From Doryteuthis pealeii (Eukaryota > Mollusca > Cephalopoda > Myopsida > Loliginidae): DNA of 64,000 bases. How positions within the stretch are numbered: position 1 is the stretch's first letter; every line of letters starts with the position of its first letter. Position numbers and translations under genes: made by a program. The stretch lies in contig CM042138.1 of assembly GCA_023376005.1 (NCBI GenBank), forward strand, positions 97,647,271-97,711,270, given 5' to 3'. Below the pieces are notes generated by a model that did no database searches, had not been told where the DNA came from, and saw nothing but the letters and a program-made list of their open reading frames with translations. Below, one piece after another: positions 21,565 through 31,723 of the stretch.

Positions 21565-22050
21565 TATTTTATGCCCAAGACATTTTGTTTTATTCATTCT
21601 TGATTAGTATTGCATTTTTTTTTATCACCTTTTTTTAAAAACACATTTTTTAAACTCATTGTTTTATATTTAACCCATTGATGAGACCCTAGTAGATACT
21701 ATCACTCTGGGTCAGGGTGAACCTGGGAGTAATGGCAATAAATGGGTACTCCACAATCCTCCAGAGATCGAGAACTAGGATTTTCCCCATTAGATGCAGT
21801 TTATCCAGGATACCAATACCCTCAATCACCGCCTTCTACCATATATATATAAAAATAGTTGGGTTGCCATAAGGGCGACAGGGTTGGGACAATCATATAG
21901 GTGCTAGGGCTTCACCCGTGACACTTAAGGACGGAATCCTGTTGACTGAGCAGTCCATGACACGTAACACTCCACTTTGGCCCTTACTTGGGCTAGACGG
22001 GTGGTCATAAAGGTCTCACCCCGATCAATCGGCAGGGTTACTAAATCTTT
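21565..22050 (-). repeat. HPR retroposon, long form, right of composite
   Basis: Resumes with the duplicated 23 bases, then the AT-rich middle, GACCCTAGTAGATACTATCA, GTAATGGCAATAAATGGG, and the long-form part (ACCGCCTTCTACCATATATA ... GGGCTAGACGGGTGGTCATA). Truncated near 22,045. Confidence 0.85.
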
Positions 22051-22786
22051 ACTTTAAATTTCTTGTTTGACAATTCTTTAAGAATAGAAATAAAAATTAA
22101 CGGATGTAAATGACAATGAAGATGTACTTCACGCACCCCATAGCCCCAGAACTGGAGCCTCGCTATCAGGTGCAGTTATGTGTTATGCCTGCAGAGTATA
22201 AAGTCGACAGAAGGGTAAATTGATTTCGATGGGAACTAAAAATTTTTTAAATGTTCTGGTTGACACACTTTAACTCTTTGCCAACCAAATTTCCGCCACG
22301 GCTATACTAAATTTTCTTGGTATTTTTTACCTGTATGCTGGGATATAATGATGGAATATTTCAAAGTTCACTATCTCATTCTATTCAAATAAAGTCCAAT
22401 TATTATTGTAATATGGGTCCTTCTGCTCAATTAACTAACCAACAAGCGGTTTATGGCAGGATCGTAGTGGTGGAAAAAGTAGGCAAAAAGTTAATTCTAC
22501 ACAAAAATGAACTGTCACTTACTTTTTTTTAATCATTTGTCACCCGTTAATTAGTAATGTTAAAAACAATAATAAAAAACATAGCACCATCAGATCGAAA
22601 GATTAAGTAAGGATGAGTTAAAGGGGTGATCAGGCATTTACAATACAAATCGATGAATGATAAATGTTGACGCTAATAGTACAGATAACCAGGTTTCTCC
22701 AAGACAAAAGGAGCCGTGGGTTCGAGTCTCGCCGGGGATATGTTCTTTATTCTTGTCGCTGATGCGCGCTGTTAGTAAAATAATGA
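22051..22786. other. Unassigned segment with an HPR scrap
   Basis: 22,105-22,220 carries decayed HPR sequence (AATGACAATGAAGATGTAC, CCAGAACTGGAGCCTCGC). The remainder shows no gene or RNA that I can support. Confidence 0.5.
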
Positions 22787-23192
22787 TTACTTGATTGATG
22801 TTAAGGGCTTGTGTAACCCGTCTGAGTTTATCTATGCCTCCAGGTTAAGGAACTGTGTATATTGTACGTTTATATATACATTTTTATGTAGTTTCTTAAG
22901 TTTTACACAATGTTATGTGATATCAGGTATTCCTATCAAATACAAATAATTTTTAAACAGATCCCATATTTGACCCATGCATGGGTACTACCACTCCGAG
23001 TTAGATTGAACCTGGGTGTAATAGCAATGAAAAGGTACTCCACACTCCCCAGAGCTCCAGAATGCATCATCCAGAATGCATCATCCAGATGCAGTTTAGT
23101 GTCATACCCAGGACACCCCTTGGGATGGGAGGGTCTTACCGCTCTTCAGGGGATACAGTCAGCATATTCTAATACCCACCGGACAAGGCGGG
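22787..23192 (-). repeat. HPR retroposon, short form, full length
   Basis: Hairpin end (GATTGATGTTAAGGGCTTGT) at the left, one minisatellite-like unit (TATCAGGTATTCCTATCAAA), GGTACTACCACTCCGAGTTA, the conserved GGCAATGAA-type block and the distal CAGTCAGCATATTCTAATAC end. A small internal duplication (CCAGAATGCATCAT twice) lies near 23,058. It is one of the best copies for defining the short form. Confidence 0.88.
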
Positions 23193-23626
23193 GTTGGCTT
23201 GTCGAGTCCATTTTCTAAGACGTTAACCGTTCCATTGAAATAAGTTTATTATTAAAACACTTTGCGATGAGAACCCCCAAAATGTCTGTGTGCTGAGAGA
23301 TCTTACAGGTATGCAAATAGGGAATTTGCAATGAACAGGGAACCCTACTTTTAAATCTGTTAATGGACTTACTATATTCCTTTTTCTTATTTTTTTTTCT
23401 AAACTTTGTAATTTATGTATATACTGAACCACTCCCCCATGGATAGGATATGACGCAAGTCTAATTTTAAACGGAATAATACAGCTTGTTTGAATTCAAA
23501 CCTGTTAAACCCCGCTTAAAAAATTGACCTTGTGTCACATCCTGCTCGTGCGGAGGGGTTGGTAAATATATATATTAGCAAGGTAAATTGCCTGTGAAAT
23601 CATATATTTGCAAGATGAGACATGGC
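23193..23626. other. Unassigned segment with SINE-1 tail
   Basis: Mostly unrecognised. A SINE-1 3' end (TTTGAATTCAAACCTGTTAA ... GCTCGTGCGGAGGGGTTGGT) lies at 23,490-23,566, followed by its TA-rich tail. Confidence 0.6.
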
Positions 23627-23709
<83 letters not shown>

Positions 23710-23771
23710 TTCCATTCCATTGAAACAAATGTTGATTATCGCTCTACCACTCCATCCCTCTCTCCTTCTAC

Positions 23772-23821
<50 letters not shown>

Positions 23822-23860
23822 GTCTTTTGTGGGCACATCAATTTCCGTGCCAAATTTCTT
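23627..23860. repeat. (TC)n-core-(TC)n block, copy 1
   Basis: (TC)n at 23,627-23,706, then a non-repetitive core of about 65 bases (TTCCATTCCATTGAAACAAA ... TCTCCTTCTACGTTTC), then a second (TC)n to 23,818 and a shared right flank (ATTGTCTTTTGTGGGCACAT). The same arrangement recurs at 28.12 kb. Confidence 0.92.
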
Positions 23861-24250
23861 GAGTATTGTAAAGTGTCCGGTTTTGATTCGTTTCTCCTGC
23901 ACTCGACATGACCACATCAAAGTGATGTCAGACATTTTGGACGATGACCAAGACACTGATGGTAATAGAAGGTTAAACTTCAAATGAGACGTAACTCAAG
24001 CCAAAATAGGCGGGCTAATACCATCGAGTGTGTCAATGGCTGCAGAATAATCATGTGGAACTCTATTCTCCTCAATTATATACATAAACTTCGACAATCA
24101 CAATAGTAATATTACCTCCATTAATCGCTTTAAAGACTGGTAGGTTGTCAACAGGTTCGCTAATAAACAAAAGACATGAGATAGAAAATATATACAAAAC
24201 AGTGTAACGTTTATATAAGGCAATATAATAAACATAAGTAAAATATGATG

Positions 24251-24302
<52 letters not shown>

Positions 24303-24388
24303 TATTGCATCATATCTTTATATGTAGGTTTGAGTTCTCAATTTTTTTAATTTTTGGTTGAATCTGATCACGAAAAAATTTAATACCA

Positions 24389-24424
<36 letters not shown>

Positions 24425-24462
24425 TTCTTAATGGATAATCAAGTTTTTCTATTTAACACATA
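23861..24462. repeat. Unassigned segment with TA-centred palindrome
   Basis: 24,246-24,318 is an inverted repeat: ATATGATGCAATATA on the left, a TA tract, and TATATTGCATCATAT on the right. A further TA run is at 24,394-24,421. The rest is unassigned. Confidence 0.7.
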
Positions 24463-24785
24463 GACCCTCAGTCACCGCCTTCTAGCACCTATACGATAAA
24501 AAGGGGCCTTGCCATAAGGGCAATAGGGGTGGGGCAATCATATAGATGCTAGGGCTTGACATGGCCAGCCGACTGATCGGGGGGTCTCTCCGACCGCCCG
24601 TTTATCCAAAGTAAGGACCAAAGTGGAATGTAGCATGCCATGGACTGCTCAACCACCTGGGTTCTATCCTTAAGCATCACGAGTCGCCAATCACGGCCAA
24701 AAGGTGGCCCCATTGGGTGAGTCTTACCCCTCTGCAGAGGTGCAGTCGGTGCATTCTAACGCTGCAGCCTACAGGGCGGGGGGTA
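24463..24785 (-). repeat. HPR long form, distal (5') part
   Basis: From CCTCAGTCACCGCCTTCTAG through GGGCAATCATATAGATGCTA to GTGCAGTCGGTGCATTCTAA and GGGCGGGG. It lacks the hairpin half. It defines the distal end of the long form well. Confidence 0.85.
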
Positions 24786-25594
24786 TGAGAGAATTTATGC
24801 CTTTCTCATGTGTTTTAGTCTGAAATCGAACTTAATAACGCCACTTGAGTTCGAATTCGCTCTCTACGATGTCACAGTCCAGTACGTTAGCCATTGCACC
24901 TCGGATATCCCTCCCCCATTTACGCTTAAACTAATGGTTGTTTTGTCCCCTTTCCATAAACAGACAACTAGTCAGAATAAAAATTTCGGTCTAGTCACAC
25001 TGAAAGCAACGGTTACCATCAGATCACCGAAGTTAAATAGTGATGACCTATTGTTGAGATTTTTTCAATATAAGGCGTGTGTTAAAAGCCCACTTCTATT
25101 TATAGACTCGCCGAGTACCATTTGATTAAACTCTTAGCCAATCACTGGCAGTACATTGCTGCTGTTATAATACTTAAACCCAAGAGTACTGGCCATAGCT
25201 ATTCATAACTACTGCGGCTTTCGTGGACGACGGACATAGGATTGGATCACTGGACCTTTAACACTACGCAGGATAGGACTTATTCATTTCCCAAAGGATT
25301 CCATAACTCAGGACTTACTTACTTAAGCCCTTTTCAACTGGCCAAGTATGACATTTAAAAAACTTAACACCAATTCAATACTTAAATGTGTGAATACGTA
25401 ATACCAACAAGTACTGTAAGCAACCCGTGGTCCATGTAAAAATTGACCAAGCATAAAATAACTCAGAAACGGTTGATGTTCCGTAAAACTACAAAGCGCT
25501 ATTGATAACAATTTGATGAACAATACTCCTAGTGAAAATTGATAAATAGATCAGTCGAAGGTCCATGCTAAAAACAACAAAGATGAAGATACTA
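24786..25594. other. Segment with tRNA-like and 5S-like relics
   Basis: 24,838-24,907 (minus) resembles the head and B-box of a tRNA-derived unit (GGTGCAATGGCTAACG ... GAATTCGAACTC). 24,985-25,052 resembles 5S rRNA (separate entry). The remainder to 25,594 is unassigned. Confidence 0.4.
24985..25052 (+). pseudogene. 5S rRNA-like fragment
   Basis: The order of words follows the first half of animal 5S rRNA: GGTCTAGTCACACTGAAAGC, then GGTTACCATCAGATCACCGA, then AGTTAAATAGTG where 5S has AGTTAAGCAgcG. Similarity stops before the internal promoter A-box, so it cannot be a working 5S gene. It could be a 5S pseudogene or a decayed 5S-derived SINE head. Matched by memory only. Confidence 0.4.
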
Positions 25595-25803
25595 CAGGCT
25601 GGTCCGAAAGTCTTGTCACCCCTACATATTTTATAGAGATAAAATAGTTATATGATACACTCCGAAACTCTTAAAAATAATTTAATTTTTAAAGGGTTTT
25701 TCGGTGTAAAATGATTACATAACAAATATATTATCTGTTAAAACAAAAAAAATAATGAAAGTTAAAACATTATGTAAAGTGACAATACTTTCGGATTACC
25801 TTG
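25595..25803. mobile_element. Mariner-type MITE, copy 1
   Basis: Flanked by TA (25,593-25,594 and 25,804-25,805). The terminal inverted repeats are about 30 bases: left CAGGCTGGTCCGAAAGTCTT, right the reverse complement of a CAAGGTAATCCGAAAGTATT-like sequence. Interior about 150 bases, AT-rich, no coding. Confidence 0.75.
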
Positions 25804-25805
25804 TA

Positions 25806-26009
25806 GTTTGAAAAATTCGCGAAAACCAAACATGTTAAAGATATACTGAAATAGAAAACAAAACAAAACTAGGAAAGAAGGGAAGAATTAGTGAGAAAAA
25901 ATAAATAAATAAATAAATAAAAGCTGTGAAACATTTACAAAACGAAAAAAAAAGAAGAAATATTGTTTTAAAATAAAAATGATTAAGATTTTATAAAAAT
26001 ACTAGGTAT
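25806..26009 (+). repeat. Duplicated flank X, copy 1
   Basis: GTTTGAAAAATTCGCGAAAA to GATTAAGATTTTATAAAAAT. Nearly the same 200 bases, in the same order relative to a MITE end, recur at 26,774-26,965. Confidence 0.85.
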
Positions 26010-26285
26010 GGTCTTCTGGCTGGACTAAGGCGATCCATCTTTATCTCAATGTCCCGGAGACGTTTATGTGTTTCATTCTCAAGAACACATTCTGGTTTAT
26101 ACATATATCATTTTGTTGTAAGGTCAAAATTGAGTTTCTTGTCCAGTGGATCACCTTTCCAACCCAGTTGTGCTTAGCCTTGTATTCTCATCGTTTTGCT
26201 ACACTCGCTTAATACATGGTTTATTATCTCATCTCAGTCACCACACACTCTACATTTGCTCTTCCGTTGGTCTTATCAATTTTTG
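26010..26285 (-). pseudogene. LINE (jockey/RTE-like) ORF fragment
   Basis: The minus strand reads CRVCGD, a stop, then DEIINHVLSECSKT and, after further breaks, YKPECVLENETHKRLRDIE and LSPARRP. This is the region following the reverse transcriptase domain, the same family as the fragment at 43.7 kb (HKPECVPENEMHKILWDFE). In-frame stops show it is dead. It lies between the two copies of flank X. Confidence 0.75.
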
Positions 26286-26309
26286 CTTTGATATAATTTG
26301 TTCTTATGG

Positions 26310-26773
26310 CATTGTTTTTTGATGGAGATTTTTTCGATGTAAAATTATTACAAAACTAATATTATATCGCTAAAACAATAAATCGTTGGCATCCTTCCGT
26401 CTGTTAAAAACGATAGCGTAGTGTCCATTTTTTAACTTCATCTGCGCGAGTGGCTGAATAGGCCAATTTTTGACTGGCAATCTCTGGTGTAGTGACTGCA
26501 AACGAACAGTTGCTGTTGTCTCTCCTTCCTTCTGACTCTCTTTTCTGTGGTGGCTTCTTTCCCTCTTTTTTATTTATTTTCGTCCCTTGTTTGACAAGCC
26601 GCTTGATTTTCTGCACCAACCTCCCATGTGTTAGTGTAGATGTGGCATATCTTCATGTCCTTCTTGCAGACGCCTTTAAAGTGTAGACGTGGTCTCCCTA
26701 CCGGTCGGGTGCCTTAATAATGAAAGTTAAAACATTATCTAAGGGTGACACGACTTTTGGACCATTCTGTAGT
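26310..26773. mobile_element. Mariner-type MITE, copy 2, split by a LINE insertion
   Basis: 26,310-26,387 matches the interior of MITE copy 1, and the sequence resumes at about 26,718 (ATAATGAAAGTTAAAACATT) to the terminal inverted repeat ending at about 26,771. The intervening 26,388-26,717 is a LINE 3' end. Confidence 0.75.
26388..26717 (-). pseudogene. LINE 3' end with C-terminal zinc-finger-like tail
   Basis: The minus strand begins GRPRLHFKGVCKKDMKICHI and ends, after frame breaks, with CSHYTRDCQSKIGLFSHSRR. This is the typical end of a jockey/RTE-like LINE ORF2, a C-x-C/H-rich tail ending in GLFSHSRRC. It is 5'-truncated, as LINE insertions usually are. It interrupts MITE copy 2, so it is the younger of the two. 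Confidence 0.78.
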
Positions 26774-26965
26774 TTGAAAACTTCGCGAAGACCAAACATG
26801 TAAAAGATATACAGAAATAGAAAAGAAAACAAAACGAGGAAAGAATTACTGAGAAAAATAGATAAATAAATAAATAAATAAAAGCTGAGAAATATTTACA
26901 AACCGAAAAAAAAAAGAAAGAAATTCTGTTTTTAACATAAAAATGATTAAGATTTTATAAAAAAT
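26774..26965 (+). repeat. Duplicated flank X, copy 2
   Basis: GTTTGAAAACTTCGCGAAGA to GATTAAGATTTTATAAAAAA, about 90 percent like 25,806-26,009 by eye, including the (AAAT)n run near 26,860-26,882. Confidence 0.85.
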
Positions 26966-28115
26966 AAAAAAATAAGTTTGTGTTCTGTTCGGCATAAACA
27001 GAGGAAGTCATTGTCTGGCGGAAGTGGCGTACGTCAATGCAAAAATGATGAAGTCAATAAGTGATGTAATAAAAACAAAACATGTCCTTCTCCTCACACG
27101 CATGCGCACACGTAAAAATGAATGAATATATAAATAACTTAATGTATCAGTTGACTTCAAAAACTATAGCCATCCTGGTAAATTAATGTCAAATCTCGAT
27201 TACACAGAGAGAATTATACGTCTACATTTCGAAAATTCACGCACAGGCAGACATAATTAACTAATATTTTTGGTCGGGCAAGTTTCAACGTACGAAAACG
27301 TGGAATCACTTCTATAGCGCTTTCTCTTGACGAAACGAAAAAAGAAAAAGAACAATTTATGTAGTGTCCCCAAAATTAAAGAAAGTTTATTTTTATCAAT
27401 GAAATTACATTCATGTTTGTTAATTATTTTCATTCAGTTATCTATTTAAGTTCATATTGAAGATTAATTTGTTTTAACTAGTATTTTCTTTCATCTTTAT
27501 TTTTTAATTTAATTTAATTATGAATTTTTTTTTAAATAAGTAGCTGATACGACGACAACGATTGGTAGAAAATAAAAACAATTTTTAGGGCAATCTTTGG
27601 CTGAAAAGATTTACATCCTCCTACGCTATAAATTCCGGTTATCATTGTCGACTTTCGAGCCTAAATAAGACATGCATTCCAACTATTAGAGAGCTTGGTG
27701 CTTGGCCAGATATTTTCGATTCCCCACTCAAGAACTAATACTAGCATTAGCATATCCGTGATATACTAACACCTAAACAACGGAAAGAAATATAAGTAAA
27801 ACGCACATAAAAAGAAAATTTGGCACTCTTGAACTTTCTCGGCCATTTCACTTTCGTTTCGTTTTTTGGAGTGGTGTTCAGTAAATCTTTATACCTTAAA
27901 ACTATCACCATTAAGTGATAGATAGGTTTAAAAAATGTTTTATTGGGAGTCAACTATATCATTAAGAATTTGATTGAAAGTGCTATTTTTTGTTGTTCTC
28001 TACCGACAAGAATTCACAAAATATGAATCAAACATACCTGTTTGAATGCCATACTGCTTTTTATATTGTCTTGTCTCGCAGCATAATCCCCCCTGAAAAC
28101 CCACAGTTGTTTGGC

Positions 28116-28118
<3 letters not shown>
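26966..28118. other. Unassigned segment
   Basis: AT-rich non-repetitive sequence. No gene, RNA or repeat is recognised on either strand. Confidence 0.4.
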
Positions 28119-28204
<86 letters not shown>

Positions 28205-28290
28205 TTCCATTCCATTGAAACAAATGCTGATTATCGCTCTAAGACTCCCTCCTCTCTCCTTCTACGTTTCTCTTTCATTCTTTCTTATCA

Positions 28291-28356
<66 letters not shown>

Positions 28357-28420
28357 CTTCTCTCTCTCTCTCTCTCTCATTGTCTTTTATGGGCACATCA
28401 ATTTCCGTGCCAAATTAATA
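28119..28420. repeat. (TC)n-core-(TC)n block, copy 2
   Basis: Long (TC)n at 28,119-28,200, the same core as 23.7 kb (TTCCATTCCATTGAAACAAA, CTCCTTCTACGTTTC), a second longer (TC)n to 28,378, and the same right flank ATTGTCTTTTATGGGCACAT to CCGTGCCAAATT. Confidence 0.92.
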
Positions 28421-29242
28421 CGTTCGCCTTCAAAACGATTTTCATCAATCTCTACACTAATACCAGGCCCACCAATTACAGTGTTGTTTTCTTTCTTTTT
28501 TGTTTTTGTTTTAAATGCCAGCATAAACTCCCCTTAATAAGTTTCTCCAGTGTACGACAGAGTGTTCTAAAAATTTGTAACTCACGTTGAAAAAAAAATA
28601 GACCAGTTGTCAGTTTATACAACTAGGCGTAAATAAATAATTTGTCTTGACGGTAAATCGGATGACATACTGCCAACCATGTTCCAGATTTCAGATACTT
28701 CTGATTACAGCCATTCTGACTACATCTCCATGTATCCTCTTTGTCCGAAAATGTTTTAATTATTTGGTGCCCAACATCAAATTTTCGATCTATGTGAAGA
28801 ATACATTTATCTTGTAGGAATTCCATTGCTCCTGGTTTCGAACAAGGTCATTCAAGGCAAACAAATTTATTATAAAGAAAAATAATGAAAAATGTAATGA
28901 AAGTATGAAAAATATGAAAATATAAAAAGTAGATAGAAAAACAATTGCAAGGTAAAAATTTCGGGTGCAAAAATAACTTAACACCGATCCAAAGGGACGC
29001 AACCGAAAACAAACCGAAAGTTCAAGAGTACCGAAAATTTTACTTTGTATAATAAAATTTATAAAAAATTATAAAAATGGTAATCCCTGTGTTTATTGCG
29101 CGATGCTTAAGGTGTCCCTGAAGTGGAATACAGACGTAACTAAGCAATTTTTGCAACCGCTTCCTCAGCGTCTCCCCCACATTAAACCAATATTAGGACT
29201 CATTTTAGTTCATGGGGATACGAACAGATATGTAAAAAAAAA
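28421..29242. other. Unassigned segment
   Basis: AT-rich, with a purine-rich stretch at 28,870-28,960. No feature recognised. Confidence 0.4.
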
Positions 29243-29491
29243 AGTCGTCGTCGGGGTGGCCTAAAGTTGCTAACAGCCATACAGCGAGGGAGTCTATCCC
29301 CTTTTAACTAGCGCTAGACCAAGGAGATTGTTTTTGCGTCTGAGGTGGAGCGCCGCACCTATCATCAGCTCCTTACTTTACCGCACAGATCCATGTGCTA
29401 CCCATAGGCTGAGTTGGCGAGGACCGGTATCGAACTAGGAACCTTGTGGTTTCTAGCCGAACGCTCTACCGACTGAACTAAACCGGCTCTA
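29243..29491 (-). repeat. SINE-2, complete copy
   Basis: On the minus strand the head reads AGCCGGTTTAGTTCAGTCGG, then TAGAGCG, with a B-box AGTTCGATACCGG about 50 bases on: a clear tRNA-derived pol III promoter. The body follows (ATGGGTAGCACATGG ... CCTTGGTCTAGCGC), ending ACTTTTTTTT-like. It is one of two head-bearing copies; the other is at 56.3 kb. Confidence 0.88.
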
Positions 29492-29519
29492 TATCAACAT
29501 ATCTACAAATGGGAGTCCC

Positions 29520-29715
29520 TACGGGGAAGCGGCTAACATGCTAGGCTGCAACATCGTAGAAGGCGAGTTCAAACTCCATTCGAACTAATACCCTTGAGAA
29601 AGGTAAGAATCCCATTATCCTCCGCATGGGTTAAATACTACGACTACTGTTCATCTACAAATATGATTTAGCATTAAATAACCTACGAAGGCTGATATGC
29701 CCTTAAACAAAGAAA
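29520..29715. repeat. Divergent SINE-1 and HPR tip
   Basis: 29,520-29,650 retains a SINE-1 head (CGGCTAACATGCTAGG, B-box GAGTTCAAACTCC) and body (AATACCCTTGAGAAAGGTAA). 29,668-29,710 is an HPR stem-loop (GCATTAAATAACC ... GGCTGATATGCCC), plus orientation. Confidence 0.65.
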
Positions 29716-29902
29716 CCAAAACTAAACATGAACTTTAGTATATACATGGTGGTGCAAAAGTCATATATAATTGGAATATTTTTTTAATAATAATCTTTTA
29801 TGTTTGTAGGTTTTAGGATGTGGAACAGTAACCATTGGAGACTAATTATTGAGAAATTAATGTCACCGGAACGAATAAAAAATAATATAATGTTATCTAG
29901 TG

Positions 29903-30066
29903 CTTCTTAAGTTTACACACATATGCATTGCAGCTGCAGCTCGTGAGTTTTGAATTATTTCAGACACTTAATATTTAACAGTCAGTGTTGTTTTAATTTT
30001 GCATTTATCATCACAGAAGGGACCAAAACTAATTGAAATAAGAAAGGAAAGTACTAGAAACCATAT

Positions 30067-30107
<41 letters not shown>

Positions 30108-30108
30108 T

Positions 30109-30164
<56 letters not shown>

Positions 30165-30165
30165 A
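29903..30165 (+). repeat. Dispersed repeat ending in microsatellite, copy 1
   Basis: 29,903-30,065 (AGTTTACACACATATGCATT ... AAGAAAGGAAAGTACTAGAA) recurs at 32,055-32,220. Here it continues into (TA)n, (TG)n, (TA)n and (GA)n to 30,165. No coding match. Bases 29,716-29,902 upstream are unassigned. Confidence 0.85.
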
Positions 30166-30379
30166 AGAAAGAAGAAAGAAAGAAAGAAAGAAAAAAGAGA
30201 TGGGAATATCTTATCTGACATAGATAGATAGATAGATAGAGATAATGAGCAGACTGTGATCACCAATCAATTGTGCGAACTCAAAGATGTCACACTTGCG
30301 ACTTGGGGTCAGACAACCATCTTCTAAACAAGCAATACTCAACTCATTTCGGCGGTTCGAAGAGATATGGTAGTAGCAA
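30166..30379. repeat. Purine run and (GATA)n
   Basis: GAAA/GAAAG repeats at 30,166-30,198 and GATA at 30,220-30,242, then unassigned sequence. Confidence 0.8.
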
Positions 30380-30720
30380 GGTAAGGCTATTGTCCATATA
30401 GTTGGTGCGACGATGGAGCTCTTAAGGTAAATGTTTGGAAGGAGAATAATTTCACGATACTCATAATTAAATGAAGCCTCGCGCTCACCCGATCTATCGA
30501 CGCTAGATATTTTCCTGTGGGGATATCTGAAAGAAAGAATATACTGTAACAAACTTCGGACATTTCCAGCAACTGAAGGCCAGCATCCAATGCAGAAATT
30601 GAAAGAATAGGTGAAGATTCATTACAAGTGATGGAAAAAACCTTAAAAAAAGACCTCCTTTGTACAAAAGAAAATGGCGGCACTTTGAAGGATATCATTT
30701 TAAAAACTTCGTTAAAAAGG
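30380..30720 (+). pseudogene. Tc/mariner-type transposase relic, C-terminal part
   Basis: The plus strand encodes GATMELLR, then after a short frame break MFGRRIISRYS, a stop, and LNEASRSPDLSTLDIFLWGY followed by LKERIYCNK. This matches the D/E catalytic region of a widespread IS630-Tc1-mariner transposase group (typically ...SPDLTPLDFFLWGYLK...). More stops follow, then the recognisable C-terminus NGGTLKDIILKTSLK near 30,675-30,713. The first catalytic part is missing. An HPR copy interrupts the 3' side at 30,721, and the element's own terminal repeat seems to reappear at about 31,186-31,216. Confidence 0.75.
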
Positions 30721-31107
30721 ATTGGTTGGCTGGTTGGTTGGTTGGACTTTACGGCATGTCAACCCTTGGGTTATTTTATGCCGAAGATGTTTTTGTTATA
30801 TTTTTTTAACTCATTTTTCTAAACACATTTCAAAATCATTTTTTATCTATTTAACCCATAGATGGGACCCCAATAGGTACGACAACTTCGGTTCAAAGTA
30901 GACCTGGGAGTAATGGTGATAAAGGGGGTACTTCACACTCCCCGGGGCTCCAGAATTGGAACTTCACTACTAGATGCAGTTTAGCGTCATACCCAAGACA
31001 CTAAGACCTTCAGCCACTGCCTTCTAGCACATATATGTTAAAAAGGGTTCGGGGTTTGACATAAGAACAATACGGCTGGGACAATCATGTTGGTGCTATT
31101 TGAAATG
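30721..31107 (-). repeat. HPR retroposon, long form, truncated
   Basis: GGTTGGCTGGTTGGTTGG simple tail, stem-loop (TTACGGCATGTCAACCC ... GGGTTATTTTATGCC), AT-rich middle, GGGACCCCAATAGGTACGA block, and the long-form start (CAGCCACTGCCTTCTAGCAC), ending in GGGACAATCATGTTGGTGCT. Confidence 0.87.
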
Positions 31108-31219
31108 ATTTCCAAGAAGTGCATTTATTGTTTATAAAAGAATGAAAGTTGTTTTTAAAAAACTAAAGGGATTCTTATTTTTCGGAATGGTACCGCAACT
31201 TTTGGGCCACCCTATAGAA
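31108..31219 (+). mobile_element. Terminal repeat of the interrupted transposon
   Basis: GGAATGGTACCGCAACTTTT then GGGCCACCCTATA has the form of a mariner/Tc inverted repeat end (reading inward as GGGTGGCCCAAAAGTTGCGG). It fits as the 3' end of the transposase relic left of the HPR insertion. The matching 5' end is not seen. Confidence 0.5.
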
Positions 31220-31545
31220 CAGTTTTTCTTAACTTTGTTTTTAGCCGTGGCCTTCTTCTACCCAATGCGAGTTTTTTGTGTCCCCCATGCCAACTTGAGT
31301 TTTTATTCCCACCTCCTCCCTCTTGCTCCGTCTGCCAACTTAATACATCAAGGAAAGTAGGAATATGAAAGTTTGTAGTTTGGATTGGATTGTAGCATGA
31401 AAACACTAACTCCATTTGTAAATCAAAAAAAATCATATTATTTGGATAAATATTTTATTTGAAAAAATTATTTACAAAACCAAAAATAATGTACCATCAG
31501 TTTTATCTTGTATAGTTTCAATGGATCCCTGTAAACTTTATGTGC

Positions 31546-31634
<89 letters not shown>

Positions 31635-31715
31635 GCTTGGCTCCTTGGGGTTTCCATTTTTCAAATTTGGCTTTGTGGGCTCCAAAAATTTCATGACCCT
31701 AGTTGAGAAACCCTG
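31220..31715. mobile_element. hAT-type non-autonomous element containing (TC)n
   Basis: Ends: left CAGTTTTTCTTAACTTTG; right reads inward CAGGGTTTCTCAACTAGG, the common hAT terminus. The 8-base flanks CTATAGAA (31,212-31,219) and CTGTAGAA (31,716-31,723) form a target duplication with one mismatch; 8 bp is the hAT length. The interior is non-coding and holds an 80-base (TC)n at 31,547-31,627. Confidence 0.75.
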
Positions 31716-31723
31716 CTGTAGAA

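Noticed and set aside
22717..22740. GTGGGTTCGAGTCTCGCC as a tRNA B-box
   Set aside because: No matching A-box or acceptor stem within the right distance on either side.
29746..29780. TACATGGTGGTGCAAAAGTC as a mariner terminal repeat
   Set aside because: Similar to known mariner ends, but no partner end or coding lies within range.
30211..30698. Minus-strand frames of 103 and 113 codons
   Set aside because: Shadow of the plus-strand transposase relic, which has recognisable motifs.
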